This document shows positions 26,341-34,690 of a stretch of 64,000 nucleotides of DNA, piece after piece (within the stretch, counting starts at the first letter, position 1; each line of letters begins with the position of its first letter). The position numbers and the translations under genes are program-made. This DNA is from Virgibacillus_N oceani_A. Lineage in GTDB: Bacteria; Bacillota; Bacilli; Bacillales; Amphibacillaceae. The notes under the pieces were generated by a model, which was not told the origin of the DNA, did no database searches, and saw only the letters and a list, made by a program, of their open reading frames with translations. The stretch lies in the NCBI GenBank assembly GCA_041521345.1, contig JBGOHB010000003.1; one strand, given 5' to 3'.

Positions 26341-27162
26341 TTGAAAGAGAAAAAAGCATTAAAGAGCCCATTGGTCAGTTTTATTATCACTAGTTATGTA
26401 ATATTTCTTGTACTTTTTATGATAATCGGCATAAGTATGGTTTTAGGTGCGTCTGAGAGCATGACAAGCATGTTGCAAATTATTTCTGCATGGTCATCAA
26501 CCTTTGCATTTGTTTTTTTATTTAAAAAGATCTATCCGGGGGTACGATTAAGGGATTTTGTGAAAGGTCAATTTGCTGAAAGAATAAGCTTTTCGGTTCT
26601 CGGCACCGCAGTGATTATTCAAATTATCATTATTGCTGTGACTATATTTCTGCTATCTATTGATACTCAAAACTTATCATTATCATTTACTAGTGTCGGA
26701 CTATTGATTATTGCATTCCTGGATAATTTAGTAAGAGGGCCTTTAGGTGAAGAATTGGGTTGGAGAGGATATGCATTAAATGAACTTCAAAAAAAGTACT
26801 CCCCTTTGAAGTCAGCCCTCATAGTAGGTGTCTTATGGGGATTTTGGCACACGCCACTTTGGTTTGCCTCGGGCTATACGGGATTGGATTTAATTAAGTA
26901 CATCGTGCTTTTTATGATTGGAATTATATCATTTTCGATTATCGTAACGCTGTTTTATAACCTTAATAAAAACCTTATGGTACCGATTATTATTCACCAG
27001 CTATTTAATTTTTCTCTGGTGTTGATTCAAGGAGATTTATTAGACATTTTGGTATATGTTATGCTTTCTTATTTTGTTGTCTCTATGATTTTAATTGTTA
27101 TCAATCCAAAGGAAGTTCTATATAAAAAAGGTACATATACAGCATTTGACTTTCATAAATGA
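26341..27162 (+). CDS. CPBP family intramembrane metalloprotease
   Basis: This 273-residue protein has about eight membrane spans and the CAAX-protease/bacteriocin-processing (CPBP, Abi) motifs. Motif 1 is E-E-L-G-W-R-G-Y, motif 2 is F-W-H-T-P-L-W with its His, and the motif 3 region ends in I-H-Q-L-F-N-F. Family members act in the membrane as Glu/His proteases or in bacteriocin self-protection. The start is TTG 26341 after AAAAGGAATGG. Longer frames from 26239 lack a ribosome binding site. It is a single gene. Confidence 0.85.
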   Translation: MKEKKALKSPLVSFIITSYVIFLVLFMIIGISMVLGASESMTSMLQIISAWSSTFAFVFLFKKIYPGVRLRDFVKGQFAERISFSVLGTAVIIQIIIIAVTIFLLSIDTQNLSLSFTSVGLLIIAFLDNLVRGPLGEELGWRGYALNELQKKYSPLKSALIVGVLWGFWHTPLWFASGYTGLDLIKYIVLFMIGIISFSIIVTLFYNLNKNLMVPIIIHQLFNFSLVLIQGDLLDILVYVMLSYFVVSMILIVINPKEVLYKKGTYTAFDFHK

Positions 27163-27343
27163 ACAGTATATAAAGTACTTTGAAATTTGTTAATGGAGGG
27201 GATTATAAAAATGCAATCAAACAGACTTCATTTCGTAATATTGAACACGCGTAATAAAATACGTTCAATGACTCTGTAAGCGATCAGAGTAAACGGGATA
27301 AGTTTGTCCATTTTTAATAATTCTCAATAAGTGTATAGATAAG

Positions 27344-27377
27344 GAGAAAGGTGGATCATTCTGTCTTTCTCTTTTTT
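27344..27377 (+). terminator. Intrinsic terminator
   Basis: GAGAAAG (27344-27350) pairs with CTTTCTC (27365-27371) and is followed by TTTTTT. It is about 180 bp after the CPBP gene. The stretch between holds only a short unlikely frame (ATG at 27211 in AT-rich sequence). Confidence 0.7.
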
Positions 27378-27430
27378 ATTGGTATAGGAAATTATAACTT
27401 TTAGGGTCTGTGGATATTTTTTTATAGGAA

Positions 27431-27645
27431 TAGCCACGTCCAGCTCCAGCGCCCAGCGACTAGCTGACTTCCTTCACCTCCGTGCGATAAGTCAACATCG
27501 GCTCCTTTGAGGTAAAGGAAGGCCGACTAAATACGGCCTTGCCGGCCAACGTCGGCATACCCCCGATGCGGGGGCATGTTTCCTTTATCTCCTCCGGCTC
27601 AGTCCAGTCCGTACGTCGCTAAACGGGCGCTTGCGCCTTTGTTCT
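27431..27645. repeat. GC-rich structured intergenic element, about 215 bp
   Basis: This block is far more GC-rich than its surroundings. Its ends can pair: GCGCCC-AGCGAC (27449-27460) with GTCGCT-AAAC-GGGCGC (27615-27630). Inside are further complementary pairs: GAGGTAAAGGAA with TTCCTTTATCTC, GGCCGA/TACGGCC, and CCCCCGATGCGGGGG. A GGCGCTTGCGCC stem ends it. It has no open frame. I believe similar blocks are dispersed in related Bacillaceae. It could be a non-autonomous mobile repeat or a folded RNA. Confidence 0.65.
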
Positions 27646-27766
27646 TCACGAAATATGGTATAGGGGTTATTTATGCCTTATTGCGGTTTGTTTTTATATT
27701 TTCAGTCTTCCCCTTTCCTTTGATCACGAACAGAATGTCGTGATTTTTTAATGTAAAGGGAGGAAA

Positions 27767-28287
27767 ATGAAAATGAGAAAAACGAAGCATAGGTCATTAC
27801 AACACCTATATTAAAAATGCTGTTAAGTAATCCTAAAAGTAGTTTCCAGCGTGGGGTGATTGTAATGGAAAGAGGTGATGCAAAAAGGTTTACTGCAAAA
27901 CGCTTTAAAGATCCTTATGTATTGGCATGGCGGATGTGGTTTGATCTACGACTGGAAAAAGGTGTGCCAAAGGAAAATCTTTCACCTCCAGCGAAAGTAG
28001 ATTCAGCTATACTAAGTATAAAACGGAAGAATGAGCCAATGATCGCTTACAAAGATGCATTGCTTTTTCAAAACTTGACAAGCCATATCTTGAAATATCC
28101 ACAGGCGCCATTAGGTATGGCATTACGAAGAATATTTACCGTGCCACAGTTAAAACTTTTAATAAAAAATCTGGGTGTGAATAATGAATTTACCGTAGGG
28201 AGTTTAAATGAAAAGCAGTGGGTAATTGTTTTCAAAACGATGATTCGTTATATTCCACAATCATCCTGGCCAAAAAGAAAAAAATAA
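27767..28287 (+). pseudogene. Internally deleted Erm-type 23S rRNA methyltransferase
   Basis: The C-terminal half of an Erm rRNA adenine N6-methyltransferase reads cleanly: ITTPILKMLLSNPKSSFQRG, VMERGDAKRFTAKRF, LAWRMWFDLRLEKGVP, SPPAKVDSAILSIKRK. The frame is closed by TAG at 27790. An intact start (ATG 27767 after GGGAGG, MKMRKTKHR, an Erm-like lead) lies 35 bp earlier in another frame. So about 100 codons with the SAM-binding site are deleted. The remaining frame from ATG 27817 (156 aa) cannot methylate. Confidence 0.85.
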
Positions 28288-28609
28288 TAAGAAAGGTGCA
28301 CACGAGCCTGTGGTTTCTTGAGTTTTATTATTTAGTTCTTCAATAAGATTGTTGAAGAACATGGTTATCCTTTATATAAAACCAAACAATAATCTACTGA
28401 GAAAGAATCCATTTTGATCAAAAATTTTCAAGGTGGATTTTTTTGTATGTTTTTGTTGTAGTAGCTTTAGTTAATATCGGAAAGAGTGCTTATTCAAAAA
28501 AGTGTTTGAGTCCAAGAAGAGATCCTAATACAGCAATCGATAAGAAATGATATAGAGATGGCCATGATATGATGAAGTAGTAAATTGAATCGAAAGGGAG
28601 GAAAAAACA
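28288..28609 (+). other. Intergenic stretch with a terminator
   Basis: No gene is seen. At 28405-28446 the arms AATCCA and TGGATT flank an AT-rich loop and are followed by TTTTTTTG, a plausible terminator for the erm remnant. The ribosome binding site of the next gene (AAAGGGAGG) ends the stretch. Confidence 0.55.
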
Positions 28610-29017
28610 ATGACAGTACAAGTTACCCCGTATTTAATGATGGATGGAAATGCAAAGGAAGCAATTCAGTTTTATGAACAAACATTAGATGCTCAAATTC
28701 TCACAATCATTACATACGGAGAAATGCCTGATCTTCCGTCTGAAGATTTAGAGGGTTTAGTAGCGCATGCGAAATTAAAGATTGGAGAATCAGAATTAAT
28801 GTTCTCTGATAGTCCCAGTTCTATGCCTGTTGTACAGGGAAATCAGGTGACTATTTGCATTACGACCCAGGATATGGAAAAGTCAAAGAGATTCTTTGAG
28901 GCGTTAGCACATGAAGGAGTAGTCAAAATGCCGTTCCAAGAAACTTCATTTAGTGCTGCTTATGGAAGCTTAACAGACAAATTTGGTGTAACATTTCTCA
29001 TTGATACGGAAAGTTAG
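28610..29017 (+). CDS. VOC family (PhnB-like) protein
   Basis: This 135-residue glyoxalase-superfamily protein has the PhnB plan: V-T-P-Y-L-M-M-D-G-N-A-K-E-A-I-Q-F-Y at the start, AKLKIGESELMFSDSP in the middle and DKFGVTFLIDTES at the end. Members are often called 3-demethylubiquinone-9 methyltransferase-like or SgaA-like. Their reactions are mostly unknown. The start is ATG 28610 after AAAGGGAGG. It is 33 bp before a DHFR-like gene. A decayed second copy lies at 29621-29832, also before a DHFR-like gene. Confidence 0.85.
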   Translation: MTVQVTPYLMMDGNAKEAIQFYEQTLDAQILTIITYGEMPDLPSEDLEGLVAHAKLKIGESELMFSDSPSSMPVVQGNQVTICITTQDMEKSKRFFEALAHEGVVKMPFQETSFSAAYGSLTDKFGVTFLIDTES

Positions 29018-29050
29018 AACTGAAGCAGCAAAGGAATGGAGGGAAAAATA

Positions 29051-29605
29051 ATGAGGAAGATCATTAGTCAAATGATGATATCGCTTGATGGTTTCATCGA
29101 AGGAGCGAATCAGGAGTTGGACTGGCATCATGTTGAGGAGGAATATCATAATTATGCGGGAGAGTTACTTCATTCTGTTGATGCTATTTTGTACGGGAGA
29201 AAGACTTATCAACACATGAAAGGCTTTTGGCCTACTGACTTTGCAAACGAGAAATTTCCGGTTATCGCTGAAAGAATGAACTATTTGCCTAAAATCGTGT
29301 TTTCAAGCACGTTGCATGATGTTGATTGGAAAGACACAACCCTCATCAAGGAGAAAGTGGAGGATTATATTATGGAACTTAAGCATCAGTCGGGGAAAGA
29401 TTTGATCATCTTAGGCAGCTCAGACCTCGTATCCTTTTTAACAAACATTGGTTTGGTTGATGAATACCATGTAATAGTCAATCCGGTCATATTAGGTGGA
29501 GGCAAGTCCTATTTCCATAACATCAAGGATCGAAAGCCATTAAATTTGGTGAGAACTAAGGTGTTCCAATCCGGTAATGTCTTACTGAACTATGAATTGG
29601 CATGA
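29051..29605 (+). CDS. Dihydrofolate reductase-like (RibD C-terminal) protein
   Basis: This 184-residue protein of the RibD C-terminal/DHFR superfamily begins RKIISQMMISLDGFIEG. It has ILYGRKTYQHMKGFWP around residue 55, the NADPH-binding-type DLIILGSSDLVSFL and VNPVILGGGKSYF. Bacillus YyaP/YwjB-like proteins of this kind are reductases of unknown substrate and not the folate enzyme. The start is ATG 29051 after GGAGGGA; an upstream frame from 29036 covers the ribosome binding site. Confidence 0.82.
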   Translation: MRKIISQMMISLDGFIEGANQELDWHHVEEEYHNYAGELLHSVDAILYGRKTYQHMKGFWPTDFANEKFPVIAERMNYLPKIVFSSTLHDVDWKDTTLIKEKVEDYIMELKHQSGKDLIILGSSDLVSFLTNIGLVDEYHVIVNPVILGGGKSYFHNIKDRKPLNLVRTKVFQSGNVLLNYELA

Positions 29606-29620
29606 ATTATATGAAAGGCG

Positions 29621-29832
29621 GCATGAAATTCGAAACTAAGAATCGGAATTAGTGCTTTTTGACAGTCCTAAAATGATGCTTGTTGAACAGAAAAATTTAG
29701 TTACTGTTTGTGTTTCAATCAAAGATTAATGATTAAAAGATACATTGAGGCTTTAGGACATGAAGGCACAGCAGTCAAATTTGGTGTAACTTTTCTCACT
29801 GATACGGAAAGTCATAATGAAGCAGCAAAAGG
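29621..29832 (+). pseudogene. Decayed duplicate of the VOC gene
   Basis: Fragments match the gene at 28610 in order but in broken frames: DSPKMMLVEQKNLVTVCVS (compare DSPSSMPVVQGNQVTICIT), YIEALGHEGT, KFGVTFLTDTES and then the same GAAGCAGCAAA trailer. About 200 bp of the 5' half is missing, and there is an internal deletion before KFGVTF. This shows an old tandem duplication of the VOC/DHFR-like cassette. Confidence 0.85.
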
Positions 29833-29866
29833 TGTTTTACCACAATTATTAAGGAGGAGATATTAA

Positions 29867-30475
29867 ATGGGGAAAGTTATTCTCGATATTTCTATGTCAC
29901 TTGATGGTTTTATTACAGGTCCAAATGATAACAGGAAGCAGCCACTCGGAGAAGGGGGCATGGCGATTCAAAACTGGTTGTTTAGTGGGGATCAGCCGAG
30001 TCGATATAATGATTTTTTCAGGTTATCCAGTACAAACAGAGAACTGTTTGATAGTACTATTCCAAATACAGGAGCCATGATTGTAGGCAGAAGAACGTTT
30101 GACATTGTAAATGGATGGGAGGGCAATCATCCAATTAAAGATGTACCAGTTTTTGTGGTCACACATGAACCACCAGAAAGTTATATTGAAGGGAATACCA
30201 AGTTTGTTTTTGTAACAGGCGGAATTGAAAATGCTGTTAAGCAAGCAAAAGAAGCTGCAAACGGTAAAAATGTAAGTATCGGAACTGCCAGTATCGCTCA
30301 ACAGTGTATTAAGGTGGGTGTGCTTGAGGAAATGCATCTTCATGTAGCACCTACTCTCATTGGAAAAGGAATTCGCTTGTTTGATCATATAGGAACGGAA
30401 CAAATAAAATTAGAAAGTCAACAAGTCACAGACGGTACCGATGTGACACATCTTAAATATAGGCTCTTATACTAA
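29867..30475 (+). CDS. Dihydrofolate reductase-like (RibD C-terminal) protein
   Basis: This 202-residue protein starts GKVILDISMSLDGFITGPND and contains GAMIVGRRTFDIVNGWEG (about 63-80), VPVFVVTHEPPE and HLHVAPTLIGKGIRLFD. It belongs to the RibD C-terminal superfamily but is only distantly related to the neighbour at 29051. The two therefore did not arise simply by the tandem duplication that copied the VOC gene. The start is ATG 29867 after AAGGAGGAG. Substrate unknown. Confidence 0.85.
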   Translation: MGKVILDISMSLDGFITGPNDNRKQPLGEGGMAIQNWLFSGDQPSRYNDFFRLSSTNRELFDSTIPNTGAMIVGRRTFDIVNGWEGNHPIKDVPVFVVTHEPPESYIEGNTKFVFVTGGIENAVKQAKEAANGKNVSIGTASIAQQCIKVGVLEEMHLHVAPTLIGKGIRLFDHIGTEQIKLESQQVTDGTDVTHLKYRLLY

Positions 30476-30657
30476 AGGTGGTTCTATCAACCCCAGTCGA
30501 GAGTACCCCATCCTCAAGGAACCATGTGAGTAGGGTGGGGGTGAATCGACTTCGGATCAGGGTTGGTTTATGCCAATTCAAATGATCCGACTTCCCGATC
30601 GAGAACGTCTGTGCTATAATAAAAAGAACATATATTTTTTGTGGGAGGTGAAGTCTC

Positions 30658-32109
30658 ATCAAAAAGAATCAAACGTTTTATTATAAAACGGACCAAATCT
30701 GGATCAAGCCGGGTCATCGCATGCACCCATACTTGAACCAAATGTGCCAAAATGCAAAAAATATGTATAATGCAGTAAACTTTTATATCAGACAGGTTTT
30801 TACGGGATTAAAAGGTGAAAACACACTGCATCCCTTACAACAAGAAGTTTTGGAAACCATCCGTCAAAACTTAGAGCCAATGAACGAAAAACAGCAACAA
30901 GCTTATCAGCGCAGGCTGGAAAAAGAAAGTAAAAAGCCTGTTGAAAAGCAAAAAGAAGTCACATGCAACCTATTTGAAGCACCAACAAAAGAAAAACCAT
31001 ATCTTCATTATAACTTTCTAAACAGCTTATTTCATGTAATTAAACAACCAGATTATCTTTCCCTACCAATACAGAGCAGTCAATGGGTAATGAAAGCCGT
31101 TTTTCAAAATTGGAAAAGTTTTTATGCCAGTTTAAGAGATTACAAAGATCACCCGGTAAAGTACAACGCCAGACCTCGCATCCCAGGCTACTCCCGCACC
31201 TCAGCGAAAGATATTATTTTCACCAACCAGGACTGCTGCATCAAAGAACAGAAATATTTAAAGTTCCCGAAGACAAAACTAAAACTTAACATTGGCAAAT
31301 TGGGAATGGCAGAAGGAAAATTAATGCAAGTGCGCATCATTCCCAAGTATGGTCACTATGTGGTGGAATTAGTAAGAAAAGTAGAATATGACGCGATAAA
31401 ACCAACGGATAGCAATAGATGTATGGCACTGGATTTGGGTATAAATAACCTTGTTTCCGGTGTGACAAATACGGGTACATCTCCCTTTATAATAAAAGGC
31501 GGAAATGTAAAATCGATCAATCAATATTACAACAAACAAAAAGCGCATTTATTGGGGGTTCTTCGTCATGGTAAGACATCAAATGAAGGACCTTTCACAT
31601 CAAAACGATTGGAACGGCTTCATCAGGTTAGGCACCGAAAGCTAAAGGACATCTTTCATAAAGCCAGCCATAAAATTGTGAATCTTGCCTTGGAAGAAAA
31701 GGTAGACACAATTATTATCGGAAAAAACGAAGGCTGGAAGCAAAAAATAAATATTGGTAAAACGAGTAATCAATCATTTGTCAGCATTCCGCATGCCATG
31801 CTGATCAACATGATTACATACAAGGCGGAAAAAGGTGGGATTCGTGTCATCACGATAGAAGAATCGTACACATCAAAAGCGAGTTATATAGATGGGGATG
31901 ATATCCCTGTATATAATGACACGAAGGGTACTCCTGTGTTCACTGGAAAACGAGTGAAACGTGGGCTTTATCGTACTTGTAAAGGATCACTGTTAAATGC
32001 CGATATTAACGGAGCGGCGAACATATTTAGAAAATTTGTGGGCAAGTCACCAAAAAAACAAGTGCTGACTGCGGACTCCGTAAATGTTTGGCAACCCAGA
32101 ATTATTTAA
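30658..32109 (+). CDS. tnpB: TnpB (IS1341-type RNA-guided nuclease); apparent ATC start
   Basis: TnpB is the ancestor-type RuvC nuclease related to Cas12. The three RuvC acids are visible: Asp in MALDLGINNL, Glu in IIIGKNEGWK and Asp in LLNADINGAAN. The zinc-finger cysteines are mostly absent (TSKASYIDGDD...YRTCKG), as is usual for this longer branch. The frame extends upstream of ATG 30721 with family-like residues (KKNQTFYYKTDQIWIKPGHR). The best ribosome binding site (GGGAGGTG) then points to ATC at 30658, perhaps a mutated ATG. The protein has about 483 residues. Confidence 0.85.
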   Translation: MKKNQTFYYKTDQIWIKPGHRMHPYLNQMCQNAKNMYNAVNFYIRQVFTGLKGENTLHPLQQEVLETIRQNLEPMNEKQQQAYQRRLEKESKKPVEKQKEVTCNLFEAPTKEKPYLHYNFLNSLFHVIKQPDYLSLPIQSSQWVMKAVFQNWKSFYASLRDYKDHPVKYNARPRIPGYSRTSAKDIIFTNQDCCIKEQKYLKFPKTKLKLNIGKLGMAEGKLMQVRIIPKYGHYVVELVRKVEYDAIKPTDSNRCMALDLGINNLVSGVTNTGTSPFIIKGGNVKSINQYYNKQKAHLLGVLRHGKTSNEGPFTSKRLERLHQVRHRKLKDIFHKASHKIVNLALEEKVDTIIIGKNEGWKQKINIGKTSNQSFVSIPHAMLINMITYKAEKGGIRVITIEESYTSKASYIDGDDIPVYNDTKGTPVFTGKRVKRGLYRTCKGSLLNADINGAANIFRKFVGKSPKKQVLTADSVNVWQPRII

Positions 32110-32265
32110 AAGAAGTACCAAAGGCGAGACCGATGGTATAGAGGGGCTGGGTGTAAATAGTTCACCAATGTGACAGCTCCACTGACGTTAAGCGGGAATG
32201 TGTCGATACGTTAGAAACCCCCACTTCAAATTTTTGAATAGAAAATTAAGTGGTGGGAATATTCA
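32110..32265 (+). ncRNA. Candidate omega RNA / right-end region of the TnpB element
   Basis: TnpB guide RNAs usually come from the 3' end of tnpB and the element's right end. Here 150 bp follow the stop, with short complementary blocks and the terminal CCCCCACTT/AAGTGGTGGG hairpin at 32218-32257. The position fits. The RNA itself and its guide boundary are inferred. Confidence 0.4.
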
Positions 32266-32275
32266 TCCATTTGGC

Positions 32276-33155
32276 CTTGCTGATATACTTAAAGCGTTAA
32301 TTATAGTCGATGGAGGGCATTGCTCCACTTTATACACCATTTTCCGGTGCTATGTTACGATGTTAAAAAGTACTACATACTTAAATGAGTATTGTGCCCC
32401 TTCTTTGCCAATAGTATCTTTAATTGTGTGAAATTACGATACTTCAGAAACGGACAACTTATCCGATAACATAAGGATCATTACAAAAATTAAAATATTA
32501 TTGGTAAACGAGTACATGAAGGTTTGCAGAGTAAAAAACCGAATATTCCGATTGCCTTAAATATCTAGATGAAAAAGAATTTAACGAAAACCAATAGAGC
32601 AGCAAGACTGGGATTTTCTTTATAGTACTCTTTGGAATAAAGAAGGAAGAAGACTGACAGGTACTCAAACGGTATTTAGTCGTTTAGGAGTTCAAAAATG
32701 GTTTGAGGAAATATCATGGTATACTAACAGGATCAATCTACTTAAATGTTTTCAGGAAAATAATCAGATGTTACAGTTCCTCAAGAGGATGAAGATCATG
32801 AAGTCAGGGCTATGAAGCTGCCCGGTCTTGGATCAGAAGATGACGACCGTTCCGCAATTAAAACACCCGACCTGTTTCTCTGTCTTTCTACAGGACAGAA
32901 CTTTTATTCCATAACGAGAACTTATATCTTCATGGTTTATTGGAAAAGACTCCAGTTGCATCCTCAAATTGGTTTACTCGCCTTTTAATAAGCATATTGT
33001 TATAGAAACCGAACAGCCTGAGGAAATCAAGCAACAATTGATGCTTCTTTGTCAGCATCTGAAAGCTGCTTATCTCTAGACTTTGTCTGAGGCTGCCATG
33101 CTAAAATATGATAATAAAAAAGTGCACTTTCGCACATAGAAACGGGGTTTAACAA
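32276..33155 (+). other. Region of broken coding debris, not identified
   Basis: No intact gene is seen in 880 bp. Several forward readings look like protein but are cut by stops and frame changes: WDFLYSTLWNKEGRRLTGTQ at about 32610-32680, EDEDHEVRAMKLPGLGSEDD at about 32780-32845, and HIVIETEQPEEIKQQLMLLC near 32995-33055. The order could come from one or two former genes. I do not recognise them. The start of the AlkD-like gene follows. Confidence 0.5.
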
Positions 33156-33866
33156 ATGACAAATTATACTGCTGAACGTTTTATTCAGGAGTTGAAGCAA
33201 CATCAAAATGAAGCGGGAATAGAAAATATGAAGAAGTTTTTCAAGGACTCGGATAAAAACACGAAATGTTTTGGCCTGAAAATGCGCACCGTGTTCCAAA
33301 CTGCAAAACAATTTATGAATATGCCTTTAACGGAAATCGAACTGCTTTTAGAAAGTGATTATTATGAAGTGAGGATGGGAGCAGTAAGCATTATGGATTT
33401 TCAAGCAAAGGCAAAGAAGCTCTCCGATGATCATAAGCAGGCATTGTACGAACTGTATATACGAAGACACGACAGAATCAACAATTGGGACTTCGTTGAT
33501 CGTGCAGCTCCTTCTGTTGTCGGGTCATTTTTGCTTGATAAACCGAAAGAAGCGCTCTATGAGATGGCGAGGTCACTCAATATTTGGGAAAGGAGAACAG
33601 CCATGGTAAGCACCTTGAGCTTTATCAAAGCGGGCAATACGGAGGATACATTTGCAATCGCTGAGATACTGGTGAATGATTCTGAGGAATTAATCAACAA
33701 GGCTGTTGGCAGTCTTATACGTGAAGCGGGCAAAAAAGATGAAGATAAGCTGAGATCCTTCCTGAATAAACACGCTCGCACCATGCCTAGAATTACCTTA
33801 AGATACGCTTTAGAGAAGTTGGATAAAAGTAAAAGGGAATACTATTTAAATTTAAAAAAAAGTTAG
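33156..33866 (+). CDS. DNA alkylation repair protein (AlkD-like)
   Basis: This 236-residue all-helical HEAT-like protein of the AlkD family removes positively charged alkyl bases (3-methyladenine, 7-methylguanine) in characterised members. The family segments YEVRMGAVSIMDFQ, DRINNWDFVDRAAPSVVG (with the Trp and Asp that contact DNA), ERRTAMVSTLSFIK and LINKAVGSLIREAGKKD are all present. The start is ATG 33156; the upstream ribosome binding site is weak (ACGGGG). It is a single gene with debris on both sides. Confidence 0.88.
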   Translation: MTNYTAERFIQELKQHQNEAGIENMKKFFKDSDKNTKCFGLKMRTVFQTAKQFMNMPLTEIELLLESDYYEVRMGAVSIMDFQAKAKKLSDDHKQALYELYIRRHDRINNWDFVDRAAPSVVGSFLLDKPKEALYEMARSLNIWERRTAMVSTLSFIKAGNTEDTFAIAEILVNDSEELINKAVGSLIREAGKKDEDKLRSFLNKHARTMPRITLRYALEKLDKSKREYYLNLKKS

Positions 33867-34148
33867 CGATAGCATAAAGAAGCGGCAAATGATGAAAACT
33901 TTATGCTGATAGAGGAACTTCTGGCTCAGAAAGAGGCATCACAATTGTAACTGGCTGTTTACGTGGGAGAAACGTTCGGAAAGGATAGCCTCATTTATTA
34001 GCAATAATAGATTTCTGTATTTAGAAATCTCATGACTTTAGTCATATGAGGAACAATCATGAGACAGGCGCTTAAATGGCGTCTTTTTTCATTTTTATGC
34101 TTTATTGAATCAATATCATAATGAAAAACCAGTATTGAAATGCGAACA
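33867..34148 (+). other. Intergenic stretch with clustered hairpins
   Basis: No gene is seen; one short reading (DENFMLIEELLAQKEASQL) may be debris. At 34009-34050 two stems lie back to back: AGATTTCT/AGAAATCT and CTCATGACT/AGTCATATGAG. GACAGGCGC/GCGTCTTTTTT follows at about 34061. The second stem looks like an IS200/IS605 right-end hairpin, the last like a terminator. Confidence 0.4.
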
Positions 34149-34310
34149 AAGTTGATTTCCCCTAAAGGCGGACGTTTTCCGCGGGCGATGCCTCATCCTT
34201 CTCGCTTTGCTGCGGGGTCTACGGCAATCGCTGTACCCACAAATCTTTACGGTGGGGCGAGCATTTAGCGCAGTCCCAGAAGTCGCCGCCCCTCCCTTTG
34301 ATCAGAATTA
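34149..34310. repeat. Dispersed GC-rich intergenic repeat, full-length copy
   Basis: The block from GTTGATTTCCCC to TTTGATCAGAATTAGCG is GC-rich, has no frame and carries partly complementary ends (CCTAAAGGCGGAC near the left, GTCGCCGCCCCT near the right). Its 34243-34278 part recurs at 13729-13764. Very similar elements are, to my knowledge, common in Bacillaceae. From 34311 to the next gene the sequence is AT-rich with no gene. Confidence 0.65.
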
Positions 34311-34690
34311 GCGCGATATGAACGAATGATTCAATGTATTTCCATATGAATGTTCGGATATTTAATTGGAATAAACAATGATGAAATTAGCTCATATTAC
34401 GGAAAAAATCATTCTCAAAGGAAGTGTAAAAATGATAAACCAAATGCATACCAATGTAAATACTAGTACGTAAGCAACAGTGCCAAGTATTTACCTTAAT
34501 CTGTCAGACAAGAATACTAGCTGTTTTCATTTTCATACGGAAGATAACTTTGTTTAACTTTTCTCTGTATGTAGCTCTTTTAAATTATTTTAGTTTTGTA
34601 TATCTATATTAATTTGAAAAATCGGCCATCATGTAACTTTTTTTGAGTAATTTCGTCTATATCAAATGAGGGAAGTAAGGGGTGGTCAAT

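Larger units (their letters stand above)
30480..32265 (+). mobile_element. IS605-type (IS1341-like) element with TnpB only
   Basis: The element is inferred from tnpB plus hairpins on both sides. Left: CCCCATCCT pairs with AGTAGGGTGGGG around 30504-30541. Right: CCCCCACTT (32218-32226) pairs with AAGTGGTGGG (32248-32257). No TnpA is present, so it would need a helper transposase. The exact ends are uncertain by about 20 bp, and no target duplication is expected for this family. Confidence 0.7.

Noticed and set aside
30480..32265. Cas12-type CRISPR system.
   Set aside because: The nuclease is TnpB of an IS605-type element; no repeats, spacers or Cas1/Cas2 are present.
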